A DNA stretch of 64,000 nt from Spizellomyces sp. 'palustris' (taxonomy: Eukaryota; Chytridiomycota; Chytridiomycetes; Spizellomycetales; Spizellomycetaceae): NCBI GenBank assembly GCA_006535965.1, contig QEAR01000031.1, forward strand, positions 155,538-219,537, given 5' to 3'. Positions 1-10,178 of the stretch are shown piece by piece (positions within the stretch are counted from its first letter, which is position 1; every line of letters starts with the position of its first letter). Below the pieces are notes generated by a model, which was not told where the DNA came from, made no database searches, and saw nothing but the letters and a program-made list of their open reading frames with translations. Position numbers and translations under genes: made by a program.

Positions 1-823
1 TTGTGGAGCCGTCTGTGTCAGAGGGTGAAGAGGATTCAGGGGATGATGGTGGGGTGTCTTTGCTGGAAGACGACTCGTTGAGACTGGCGACTGTGTCGGA
101 AGGATGACTGTGATCCCACTGGGCGTATTCTTCCTCATCGTCAGCCACCTCTTGTTCCACTTGGTCGTTGTCGCTTTTTAGGGTATCAGACAGATCTCGC
201 CATTTACACTCCTCCTTTAACCATTCATTGTTGTTGCAACTTGTCACTTCAATTACGTTTGAAAACATGCAATTGCCCTTGGTAGTTCTACCCTTGGCCA
301 GTCCTCTCCCACCCTTCAAATGAATCTTGCGCAGCCATATAACAACATCCGCTTCCTCATCCTCGGCATCCATCCACTCCATAATGTCATTCACTGAATC
401 TTCGTAGCCAGCAGAATATGGCACATCACTCGCTGCTCTGCGTCGTCCCCTAAAGTATTTATCATGGGTGTGTTGCATCCACTGCTCCATCTCCTGTTCA
501 CGTTCCTCCTTACTCAAGCTCTCTTGGCCGGGCAGAGACTCTGCAACCCATCCTCTCAAAACAACATCTTCATAAGCATTATGAACTATTCGGAATGCTT
601 CTGTGGCACCAGGATGTGTGCATCGGTCGGGATGCACGAGAAGGGATTTGAGTTTATAGGCCCGACGGGTCTCACGAAGACGGATGGGGCGGGAAGTGGT
701 TGAAGAGAACAGGAGCAGAGGAAGAGAGAGGATTGCTGGAGGTATGCGGTGTCTGGTTGACAGGTGGAGAAGTCGAAGAACCTCTTTGTGGGAGCTGTCC
801 GGAGTTTGGGGAGGTAATGGCAT
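1..823 (-). CDS. J-domain (DnaJ-like) protein, 3' end missing at window edge
   Basis: The reading frame is open from an ATG at 821-823 to the window edge with no stop, so the C-terminus lies outside. Residues about 50-90 match the second half of a J domain: a helix-II-like segment RRAYKLKSLLVHPDRC with the HPD tripeptide at residues 64-66, followed by EAFRIVHNAYEDV. J domains dock on Hsp70 and stimulate its ATPase. The remainder is acidic, Ser-rich and not recognised (a repeated EEEY/DDEEE character near the edge). The gene sits head-to-head with another J-domain gene starting at 1756 that shares the same unusual LLVHPD core, so the two look like paralogues. No glycine/phenylalanine region or zinc fingers are visible, so it is a type III (J-only) protein. 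The specific partner is unknown. The start is the first in-frame ATG and could be later than an unseen 5' exon. Confidence 0.7.
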   Translation of the reverse strand, partial: MPLPPQTPDSSHKEVLRLLHLSTRHRIPPAILSLPLLLFSSTTSRPIRLRETRRAYKLKSLLVHPDRCTHPGATEAFRIVHNAYEDVVLRGWVAESLPGQESLSKEEREQEMEQWMQHTHDKYFRGRRRAASDVPYSAGYEDSVNDIMEWMDAEDEEADVVIWLRKIHLKGGRGLAKGRTTKGNCMFSNVIEVTSCNNNEWLKEECKWRDLSDTLKSDNDQVEQEVADDEEEYAQWDHSHPSDTVASLNESSSSKDTPPSSPESSSPSDTDGST

Positions 824-1755
824 CTTGGCAATCCTCGCGACTTGTCAGGCTGCTTGCTTCTTTCGAGATGTTGCTGCTGCTTTAGTAGCTCGTTTATAGC
901 GTAACATCACCTGAGATAATCAAGGGGACGATTATGCAGGACCCCTGAGGGCTGATCCCTATGGACGATACATTGGTTAAGCATCGTAAAGCGACAGTCA
1001 AGATGCTTCGCAAACATTGCTACTTCGTTGAAACTGGTTCTCTTTGCAAGTTTCCCTTGCGCAAGTAAGAAACCTTGACCACAACAACTATCGGTACCAC
1101 TTATCATGTAAGCATTAAAAGCAAGTTTAACGTCGACCGTTCGATGATTAGTTAACTCGGTACAAAGAATCTATAGATCTTAATCAGCAAACTCGTTAAC
1201 TATCTACAGATCCTCACTTGCTTTGCCCGAAGGGACAGAGCTTCATTGACGGAAGATACCATATCCTACTGTCTGGGAATTTCCATCATTGCATGCAGGT
1301 ACGCCCATGCTTTAGTCCTTGGTGCATAGTGCTGCTCCAGACAGTTTATTTATGTCGTAAACTATATACATAGGGAAGCCGATGCCTGCAGCCGTTGACA
1401 AAAATTTAAGATGATGGACATGCAGAATGAGCAACATCAAACTCTCAGAGGATGTTCCAAATTTTGGAGATCACTTTCATGAAGAATTTCTACAAATTAA
1501 ATGCAGCAACGTGTGTATAGGAAGAAAGAGGATATTCGATGAGAAGTGTATAGGTTGCATTGGAGCCTCTACTGGGCAATATCCTCCGGCAGATTAAACT
1601 TTAGCATGCCTAGCACTTGGTTCCATGTCTTGTGCCATGACCCCGAAAGATCCTCAATAATGTTTGTTTGCGGTCATGATATTGGGGTTGCTGGTTGCAC
1701 TTTGGCAGACCCACCTACCTCGAAAGTTGAATCCATCAAACGAAAAAAAAATAAA
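824..1755. promoter_or_regulatory. Intergenic region between two divergent J-domain genes
   Basis: About 930 bases separate the two divergent J-domain starts and presumably hold both promoters. I see no gene with recognisable sequence. An open frame extends the right-hand J gene upstream to 1546, but it begins with GTG and has no J-domain similarity, so I treat it as untranslated leader. Confidence 0.4.
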
Positions 1756-2718
1756 ATGTACACCATTGCTCAGGAAGCAGAGGTAAACCGAATTCTCTCC
1801 TCTACTGCCCCTCAAACCATTCTACAAGTCCAGTGCAGCTCAACGACCCAGAACCTAAAACAGACATACCGGATCAAAGCTTTGCTGGTTCATCCGGACA
1901 AATGCGACCATCCACGGGCTGAGGAAGCGTTTGTGAGGTTGCGGACAGCTTTTGAGGCGATCTCGGCGGGGAACGGACCTTGGAGGCCGAAAAGTGAGGA
2001 GAAAACGTCAGGAATGGACACGCAGAGGGAACAGGAACGTCACGATCCATCCGAGGGACCACAAAACCGGTCATCTCATCTCTACTCAAAACCACACCTC
2101 TTTCAAACGTCCATCCGTTTCAAGGAAGCGTACCGCTCTGCACAACAAGCCGACAAGAACGTTCAAAACGCTTTCAAAACCGCCACTGAAAAGTCCTACG
2201 CAAGGGCCCAGTCTCGCTCCCACCAACATGACCGTACAGCCTACCGTTCCGCATCCGCCAAATTGCACAAAGATCTGCACTCTACTAAAAAGTCATTAGA
2301 CGACACTCTAGACGAATTTATACTCGAGGCTGGACATTTGGCAGATCAGTCGGCGTCGACGCCGGGATTTGCATCGTTCAGGTCGCGGTCGGACGAGGAG
2401 ATGGCTTTTTGGAGGGAAATGGACAAGAGTTCATTGGATGAACTTTGTGCTTTTAGGGAAAAGGTCGGGGAGAGTCGTGCGGAGAGGGATATCATGTCAG
2501 AAGCGCGGAGTCGAGAAAGAGAGGTGGCGGATGAGAGGTTGAGATGGCGAAGGGAGGCAGGGCTTGCGGGAGAGAAGGAGGAAAAGCGGAGGCGAGAGAA
2601 AAGAAAAAAGAGGAAGGAGAAGGAGAAGGAACAAATTAAAAAGCAACAGAAAGAGGAGACTAAAAGGGCGGAAAGCGTGGAGGGCATCACTCGCGACCTC
2701 TCATCGGCCTCCATCTAA
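1756..2718 (+). CDS. J-domain (DnaJ-like) protein with basic coiled-coil tail
   Basis: Single exon, 320 residues from the ATG at 1756. The frame stays open upstream to 1546, but similarity to the neighbouring J gene starts only at residue about 8, which favours this start. Residues 8-65 form a divergent J domain: YRIKALLVHPDKC with HPD at residues 46-48, then EEAFVRLRTAFEAI. The middle is hydrophilic. The C-terminal 60 residues are a highly basic, charged coiled coil rich in KRKEK runs, which resembles nuclear or RNA-associated J proteins (the DNAJC8/SPF31 type is a comparison, not an identification). The predicted role is recruiting Hsp70 to a nuclear or nucleolar client; this is inference. 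It is paralogous to the divergent gene at 1-823. Confidence 0.75.
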   Translation: MYTIAQEAEVNRILSSTAPQTILQVQCSSTTQNLKQTYRIKALLVHPDKCDHPRAEEAFVRLRTAFEAISAGNGPWRPKSEEKTSGMDTQREQERHDPSEGPQNRSSHLYSKPHLFQTSIRFKEAYRSAQQADKNVQNAFKTATEKSYARAQSRSHQHDRTAYRSASAKLHKDLHSTKKSLDDTLDEFILEAGHLADQSASTPGFASFRSRSDEEMAFWREMDKSSLDELCAFREKVGESRAERDIMSEARSREREVADERLRWRREAGLAGEKEEKRRREKRKKRKEKEKEQIKKQQKEETKRAESVEGITRDLSSASI

Positions 2719-3927
2719 TCAATATTCCCTTGGACATATCTTCTTTTCCAAAACGCATCGCATCGGTTAACAAGGCCCTGTTCATCATCTCTTCAAAAGA
2801 ACAAAAACAGCCAAAAACATGCCCCTGATCGAAAAACACGACAACCACTACTAGCGACATTACGACGAGGATAAAAAACATCTTCTCCCCACTTTATACC
2901 ACAGAACAACCCGGCACACTACAGCAAAAACAAACCAACCAAAAATACAAATTGCGACAGCTATTTCCAACCGCTCTCTCATATCCTGCAAACCCCCCTT
3001 CGATCCCTCCGAGCTATTTTTTTTTTACTTGTTTCTCTTTGCGGCAATGGCAAGTACTGTACCAAACCACAAAAAGAATACAATTAGAAAGCACAGACGA
3101 TGAAACGCAGACAGCGTGGACACTCACAATGCACTGCTGCAATGACTCCGCCAGCGGCAGGTGTCCAAATCACATATTCAGGTCGATATTTCAAAGCAGC
3201 CTGTCCAATGTAAACACCCCATCACCAAACGTGAAAAATACCAGAGGGTTGTGTGGTTGAGAACCTACGAGAGCTGGAGCAACGATTGCAACATGGAACC
3301 AATTGACTGCAGTGGTCTGGTTGGAAAAGATGCGTTCAACGCCTTGTTTGCTCTCTTGTTTTACCGCCTCGGTGTTGGACATTTTTTAGTGGTGGTGAGT
3401 TTGCAGGGTAATGCTGTGGGTGCTTTGTGATTAATGATAAAAAGTAAGGATTGGAGAAAATCGAGGTAGCGTAACAAGAACGAGAAAAGGCTTGTTTCTG
3501 TACATTTTCTTGTACGCAATGGGGGACAACAGGGCTTTTGGTCATCCGTCACATAAAATGCGTCAAGAGCAACCCATTTCAATCAATCACCATCCTTCAC
3601 CCAAGCCTTTGTCAATCTTGCAGCATGCTTCCTAACCAAGCGAAGCTTGTCATATCTTGAAAGCATTCACAGAACATTCAACAAATCACATAAAAAGTCG
3701 AGGAAAATGAAACAAAAGTATATAGAGAAAAAAACGCAATACAAAACCAAAAACGACATCCCTTACCATGCTTTGCACTGCACCAGATTCCCTTCCACAA
3801 AAAAGTAGTGTATACAAAGAAAAAGAAATAGCAGAGAAAAGGGATAGCCAAAACCCTTAGAGCACACCAGAACCAAACAAGCATGCAGAAAACAGCTGTG
3901 CGGTGGACAAGCAAAAAGTCCCACAGA
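2719..3927. other. Intergenic, no gene seen
   Basis: About 1.2 kb between the 3' ends of the J-domain gene and the convergent zinc-finger gene. Several short open frames exist on both strands, but none has a credible ATG, splice pattern or recognisable domain. The sequence is A/T-run rich, as expected for two facing 3' untranslated regions. Confidence 0.4.
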
Positions 3928-5672
3928 TCAGGCCTCAACTGCAACCCCTCGCCTCTGTTCTCCCTCCCTCAGACTCTCTTTCTTGACACTCAAAACCTCG
4001 TCCCCAGCATCACCACCAGCATTAAACTCCTCTACTTCCGCTTCAGTAGCCAATGGCTCAATCCCAGCAACTTCAAAAACACTCGGTCGTCGGCCGCCGC
4101 TCTGAGGTGCCATACCAAAGCCGACCAATATGCTTGCAGCCTCTAAAAGTTGCACCTGTTGGTGCTTTGAAAGAGAAAACTTTGCAGCTTCTTTCCAGTG
4201 TTCCGTATGCTCCCATTTGTGCTTGAGGAGACAGTTCGGGTGCTTGTAAACCTTTCCACATGTTTCGCATTGGTAACTTTTACCTCCGCCGTTGGAAGAT
4301 GTGGTGCTTGGAAACGTGGTGGATCCGGTTGACTCATCGGAAGATGTCTGGGAAGACGACCGCCTGTGTCGGTGGTGACCACCGGCTGCTGCTACAGATA
4401 CGCTCGCGGAAGACCTCCTCCGGCACGTGGTTGTGGATCCGATACTCGACGACGTCGTATTAGACCCACTATGTCGTCGCGGTTCTGGCGCAGACCTCTC
4501 GGACTTTGCATTTGCCGACCGAGCCTTGTCCGGTATCACTGGAACCGAACTAGAGGAGGACGTGGCTTCCGGGTATCGACTGCGGGCCGGGTAAGACCCC
4601 GGTTGTTGTGGCGCCCACGGACTATAATAAGGTGCATTAGAACTTGTCATTGAGTCAGACACTGGGGTATGTGGGGGAGATCGTTTGGGGCCGGCGCGGC
4701 CATCGATACGATCCGTTTCGATAGAGTGCTCCATCTTGTACTCATTGGCCAATGGGCTCTTTTTCCCATTGGCCTTTGTGCTACCATCAAAGTCGAGACT
4801 CTTGTGACGGCCGTGGCGGTAACCTTGATGGGCAGGATGATCGTATGGCGCCGTCGAGGGCGCGGAGCTGTTCACTTGAAGAGATTGTATAGGTGGGAGT
4901 GTTTGCAAAGGTGGCGGCGTAGGTGGAGGAGAAGCGAATGTATGATTGTGACCAGCAAGCGCTGCCGCCAAAGGTGGGAGTGTCTAAAGCAACCAGAGGT
5001 AAATAGTTAGCGCACATGTTGTAGAGTCGAACACTATCGGACACCAACATACCTGATTGGACTTTTGAGACATGCCATGGTAGATGTGATGGACGGAAGG
5101 CAGGAGAGGATGCTGGGCGGCGCTAGCATGATGCGATTGCGGATAAGAACCAGAAGCAGGATACGGAGAATGATGCTGACTTGGCATGGGCGGACCCGAC
5201 ATGCGTTGTGAATGCTGTGGATGCATATGACCTGCAGAATCGTAAGTCTGAGGCATATAGTGCATCTGGTTGGAGGATGACGATGATGGATAGTGATATC
5301 CTTGACTTTGAGATTGATGATGCTGCTAAAAGGACAAAAAGAACAATTGATGAGATATATATATATATAGAGGCATAGCAAAAAAAAATAAATTAAAAAT
5401 TACAAGCGTTTTCATACCTGAGTGGCGGGGTACGACCTTTGAAAGTAAGGTTGAGATGACGGATACGACTGCGAAGGCTGTTGGGCTTGCGGTTGTTGGG
5501 AGGGTGGCGGTGGTTGAGAGTACGAGTAAGAATGCTGTTGCTGTGGTTGCGACGGCCGATGATGGGCTTGGTACTGGGCCATTGCGTCACGCGAACCATA
5601 CGAGTGGGAGTCCGTCGAATGAGCACCTTCACCCTTTGGTCCCGGATACTTCCAATTTTGGAACGATGACAT
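3928..5672 (-). CDS. Fungal C2H2 zinc-finger protein with low-complexity N-terminus
   Basis: Three exons (5418-5672, 5053-5325, 3928-4983) joined by 92 and 69 nt GT-AG introns give 527 residues in frame. The N-terminal half is rich in Q, S, P, H and Y, like a transcription-factor activation or prion-like region. One C2H2 finger lies near residue 410: CETCGKVYKHPNCLLKHKWEH (C-x2-C-x12-H-x3-H). It is followed by a conserved helical block KHQQVQLLEAASIL. That finger-plus-block pair is, from memory, shared with uncharacterised proteins across Dikarya, so it is a conserved fungal family without an established role. A nuclear regulator is likely. The start is the first ATG: an upstream in-frame GTG exists seven codons earlier but is not expected to be used. 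Intron 1 contains an AT dinucleotide run (about 5355-5368). Confidence 0.85.
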
Positions 5673-6343
5673 ACTCAAGGAAGACGAAGACACGGTGAGG
5701 TGGAGAGTAAAAGAGACTAGTCGGATTTGGTCGTTTTTTCTGTAAACAAGTGCAACTCAATGTCAGCAATTTGAGGGACAAAAACATCTTAGGGTTGTTT
5801 GATCCTCGGAAGTAAGGACCCCGTTTTCCCTCTCGCTATTCAGAATTAACGTCTCGAACGCGAGGATCCTCAACTTGCTGTGTTTTTGCGTTTGCCCAAA
5901 TATACATTTGACATGCAAATCAATAGCAAAAACCCTCCAAATACCGCCAGTTCCTTCCACGTCAATCAACATCCCCCCAGCCACAAGCCGGTACGTACCT
6001 TTGACAAAAGAATGAACTCGGACGATGGGTGATGCTGCGTAGTGAAACAGTTCGCTTTCTCTTCAATAATGATTGTCCAGGCGTATGCAAAGGTGGAAAC
6101 CTGCAAGAAAAAGAAAAACGTTCGACGTGAGCAAACAGGGCGGAAATGCATGTCGATGCTCGCTCGACAAGGTAACAAGGGTTTTGTGTGGCGCCACCAC
6201 AGGGGCGAGCCAGCACAGCGCACGTCGCCATACCTGTCTGTATTTTTTACCAACGTGAACGTCCCCGTGCGTATATATTATGTATGTGCGTGCGTATGCG
6301 TGGAGGAAATCGTACAGCTGTAAACGACGACAACCAAAACAAC

Positions 6344-6374
<31 letters not shown>

Positions 6375-7269
6375 GTGGGAAACGGAGGGAGAGAAAAAAG
6401 CCGTTCGGGATTCTTGTGCGTGGGAAAAAAAGTTCAAAGGGGTGGGCCAGCAGCCAAAGGGATACAAATGTTTTATTTCTTTTGCGAGTCGCCCCGCCCC
6501 GCCTTGTAAATGATTTTCCCACACCGAACAAACTCGCCCACAACAAAAAAAAAAACATTTACACACACAACACAAAGGGCCACAACCATCCACAAAAATT
6601 ACCAATAGGGGCAATGACCCAGACGAATGGAACAGAACAAAATGAGAAAGGGGGTGAAAAAAAAGGGGCGGGAGACAAGTGCTACCGGGAGTCTGGTACC
6701 ACCCACGCGTAATGTGGATTTCATCAAAACGTTTGGGCGGTTCGTTTCCCTTTCCCCCCTGCTGGGTTCACCGTGACAGCATATAAACTTTTGGGGATGT
6801 TGGAATCTCTACAACCTCCTTGTAGCCACAACTCTCCACGCACTGTCGAAGTTTTCATCTATTCGATGCGTACACACAAAAAGATGCTTTTAGACATGTC
6901 AAAATAGATACATATAAATATGTAAATGAAGGAAACAGACATACACGCCAAAGTGCTTGTTGAGTAATAACCAAGAAATGTTTTATAGCACGCGTAACGG
7001 GGGGTTAAAGAAGAATAAGAGAGGCGCATGGGGGAGAAAGAGGGCAGGGGAAACAAGAACAACAGAAACGCGTTTTCCGTTTCGTTTTGATCTACAAATT
7101 ACCTAACAATTTTTTTCTTTGGTAAAAAACCCGAGGATTTGGACAACATTCCATTCAAACCCATAGGTAGGGACTGTGGCTGGGAAAGTGACTTGCCACT
7201 TAACGTGACGGTGCCTCCCATCGCGTTGTTCAGAGGAACCCGGGGCTCAAAAAGAAACACAAGCCAGAA
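5673..7269. promoter_or_regulatory. Long divergent intergenic region (zinc-finger gene / phosphoesterase gene)
   Basis: About 1.6 kb between two divergent starts. Open frames up to 183 codons exist here, but they cross the ACG trinucleotide repeat at 6351-6374 and have no recognisable domain, so I read them as chance. The left half is probably a long 5' leader and promoter for the zinc-finger gene, which is common for regulatory genes. Confidence 0.35.
6351..6374. repeat. ACG/CGT trinucleotide microsatellite
   Basis: A run of ACG units directly visible in the sequence, flanked by imperfect AAC/ACG units from about 6321. It lies in non-coding DNA upstream of the C2H2 gene and accounts for poly-Arg, poly-Asp or poly-Ser stretches in spurious open frames here. 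Confidence 0.9.
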
Positions 7270-7923
7270 ATGCCCCCAATGTCGTCGACTCGGCCCCAAC
7301 TCATTGTCCACCTGGAGCCCATACCCTCCTCCCCACTCTACGCCCTTCTCCAAGATTTTCATGCAGTATCCTCCCAAAAGTATGGCCCGACCGATGCCCA
7401 CGCGTACCATCCGCATGTGTCCCTCACTGGATTCTGGGAAATGTCACTCCCATCCACGCAACACCAACACGCAGACCCATATTGCGCTAGCCTCGTCCAA
7501 TCTTGTCTAAATGACCGACTCCCACCGCTGGTTCTCCACCCTCCTCTGATCCCGGACACAAAATCATGCCTAATTCTTCCCATATCCCCTCCCAAAGAAT
7601 ATGTTGCCCTGTCAAAGGCTATTACTCAAAAGTTTGAGTCATGTGATCGATTCGTCAACAGGATGCGTCCAAAGGCGGTCAATCATATATCCTTGGCATA
7701 TTTTGCGCCAACACAGGATGTGTCAGAGGAGGAACAGCGGAGGATCGTGCATGGAATGAAGGAGCTTGCTGATCAAGTTTTGGGGGAATGGTTTGGTGGC
7801 CGGCCTTTTGTACTGGTGCCGGGGTGGGATGTGGTATACTATGAATTGATAAGGGAGGCAAACAAGCCATTGAAAGGTGAACGGCACCAGTTTCAAGAAA
7901 TCGGACGGTGGAGGGTGGCATAG
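7270..7923 (+). CDS. 2H phosphoesterase (cyclic phosphodiesterase / RNA ligase-like fold)
   Basis: Single exon, 217 residues. The two signature H-x-S/T motifs of the 2H superfamily are present and well spaced: HVSLTG (H49, S51) and HISLAY (H139, S141). These paired histidines form the active site in enzymes that open 2',3'-cyclic or ADP-ribose 1'',2''-cyclic phosphates. The length fits the small single-domain members (about 180-230 residues). No signal peptide or membrane segment is seen, so it is probably cytosolic. The substrate cannot be told from sequence: tRNA-splicing by-products, U6 snRNA ends and cyclic nucleotides are all possibilities. It ends 93 bases before the convergent 3' end of the next gene. 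Confidence 0.8.
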   Translation: MPPMSSTRPQLIVHLEPIPSSPLYALLQDFHAVSSQKYGPTDAHAYHPHVSLTGFWEMSLPSTQHQHADPYCASLVQSCLNDRLPPLVLHPPLIPDTKSCLILPISPPKEYVALSKAITQKFESCDRFVNRMRPKAVNHISLAYFAPTQDVSEEEQRRIVHGMKELADQVLGEWFGGRPFVLVPGWDVVYYELIREANKPLKGERHQFQEIGRWRVA

Positions 7924-8015
7924 TTTTTCCATTGCCGAATCAGCATTACTATATTACATTAATGGTATCAGGAAAAAAGTATACATCAAACGCGATCAAC
8001 GGACATTTTCAACCG

Positions 8016-9691
8016 TCACCACACGGGAGACGGCTCCATGAAATCGACAAATCCACTCTCCACCAACGATTCCACACCCGATCTTGGTCGCTCTGGCATG
8101 GACCGGGGACGATCTAGAGCTTTGGATTTCAATTCGTCCGCCTTTTCAGTCATCATTTTCTGGTTCGCAGCTTGGTCCTCAACATCCACCCACCCAGCCA
8201 TTGCCCGCAACGCCTTGGCGCTATGTCTTCGCACCAACTTTTCACCTCCTTTCATTTTCCTCTCCATTCCTAAAACGCATTGCCCTAACCTCCGTCCAGC
8301 ATTCCACACCGGCGCAAGGACATGGCGTCGTGGATCCGCATCACGTAGTTCTCGGAGATACAGCAAGTTGGCATCGATCGCGTATAGCGTGCGCGTGGAC
8401 AGTGTCGTAGCCAAGCGCGGTGTACTGACACTGATACTCGGACGACCCGTCCTTCGAACGCGAGGACTTTGCGTCACTTCATACTCGCTCTCCAGCAGCT
8501 TTCGGAATGGGCCATCGGTGCGCGCTGGTGATGCAAAACGCATGTATTGGCGTTCATATGAGCGGGGGAGGACGATGGGGAGCGTTGGTTTCTTGTGAGA
8601 TGATGAATGTGGTAGAAAGCTTGTGAGAGAGGAGGGGAGGACGCGAGTGACAATATTGGAGGCGGTGTATATGGGTTCAAGAGAGAGATGGAATCGGACG
8701 GGTAACATGTCGGACATGCCTATATTTGCGACGGGGACGATAGCGTAGCCTAATAACAACCTTTTCAGCATCAATAATGCGCAACTAGGGTGAAATGCTT
8801 CCAGCCCTACCGCTATCAAGCGCCCAAACTGCAAATTCAGCACCAGGTGTCACCGCCGACCCGTCGCTGGTGTCCATCGGATACATATGGGCAATGTCAC
8901 CTTCGATCCCCGAGTCACTGTGCTCCCCTATCACCGAGGACGGAAACCACACCATCGTATGCCCAGCTCCCATCAGCTCGGGATATATGGAAGGTGAAGA
9001 CTGCACTGCTCCAAAATATTCGAGGATATGTTTCCATAGCGGCAATTTGAAGTCTGTACCGGGAAGAAGGTTATATGAATTCCAAGCCAAGGCAACCAAC
9101 CACCTTGTTTCACTTACGCAGTGGGTCAATCTGAAACCTCACCAACTTTCCCGTCTTTAAATAAATGACGGAATGCATCGCAGGCATTTCCAGTCCTACG
9201 TGAAAAGTATCAGCGTCACTGCACATCCTCCAAAAATCTTCTGAAAGAGACCAAGACATACCCCAAACACTCTTGTTCGCAACGAACAAAACTTTCCCAT
9301 CTTTTATATCCCCTTCCCAATCCGCCACTACCGGCTGAAAAAACAAAATGAGGTGCGCGAGGGGGACTAGTACGAAACGTGAGGGTTGGGACCATTTCGT
9401 TGGCGGGCAGTTGGGATACGATATAACGTGTATGTAGACATTCTCTGTAAATCTGCATGCGCATTCTATCAATTCCCTTCGTTATCATGCCCCTGAATGC
9501 GCAACTGACACGTACCGCGTAACCGACACAGCAGCCCCTCCAACACCTCGCAAAACGCCCCGGATCCTTTTCCGCACATCTGGCGACAACGAAGCAACCC
9601 ACGCACTACACTTTCGGTGTGCCTGGACCACATACCCCGCCGCTCGTGGGAACTTCCACGCCAGACTTAGCATATGAGATGTAAAGTCCAT
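8016..9691 (-). CDS. Acyltransferase-fold (TMEM68/phytyl-ester-synthase type) protein with altered catalytic motif
   Basis: Five exons (9516-9691, 9262-9452, 9118-9195, 8811-9053, 8016-8749) with 61-66 nt introns join in frame to 473 residues. The middle matches the lysophospholipid/diacylglycerol acyltransferase fold: KVLFVANKSVWGLEMP, then FKLPLWKHILEYFGAV, then AGHTMVWFP, then GYAIVPVANIG, in the family order. In this family the first block carries NHxxxGxD with the catalytic His and an Asp. Here the sequence reads NKSVWGLE, so His is Lys (K119) and Asp is Glu (E125). The usual FPGGxxE block is also altered to FPSSVIGE. The fold is confidently recognised. Activity as an acyltransferase is doubtful, and it may be a non-catalytic homologue. 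The 66 nt intron at 9196-9261 is a multiple of three and has no stop, so retention would also be translatable. The C-terminal ~250 residues are basic and not recognised beyond the fold. Confidence 0.7.
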
Positions 9692-10178
9692 TCTAAGAGG
9701 CCCTTCTGATCTGTATCCTGTTTTCGTAAATAGGTTTTAAGGAATCTCTTGGATCCCTAACGTTTGCATCCGCAACTTCAAATGCAACCTTTCGCCTGTT
9801 GGGCGACCTGCCCGAATGTTGAAAAGAGCAGATCGTTGGCCTGGGGTGGCGTTTGGGTTGGGCGAGCGGAGTGGTCATAGTTGTTGCCATGGCAATGCGC
9901 AGTTGTGAGCTTAAATTTGGAGGCAGAATTTCGGGCTTGGGGCGGTAATGATTTGATGATTTGGGATGGACAGTAGAAACTTGCAGAGAGATGACAAGTA
10001 GGACTAACAACTGACGGAGATGGAAACGTGCCTTCTATGGCCACTAGATCACTTTAGACGGATATGTACGTATCCAAACGACTCGTCAACCCGGCGTGCT
10101 GCAAAGTTCACGAAATTGGTAGAGGAGAATCTATAAGACCTGTATAAAACACATCTTTCTACATGATTCTACACTAAG
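9692..10178. other. Intergenic, nothing recognised
   Basis: About 490 bases upstream of the acyltransferase-fold gene and downstream of the cyclic-nucleotide-binding gene. It holds the promoter of the former and the 3' untranslated region of the latter. Short open frames lack ATG starts or similarity. Confidence 0.35.

Noticed and set aside
6063-6614. 183-codon minus-strand open frame
   Set aside because: It passes through the ACG microsatellite (poly-Arg) and poly-A derived Phe runs, with no similarity; a chance frame in a promoter region.
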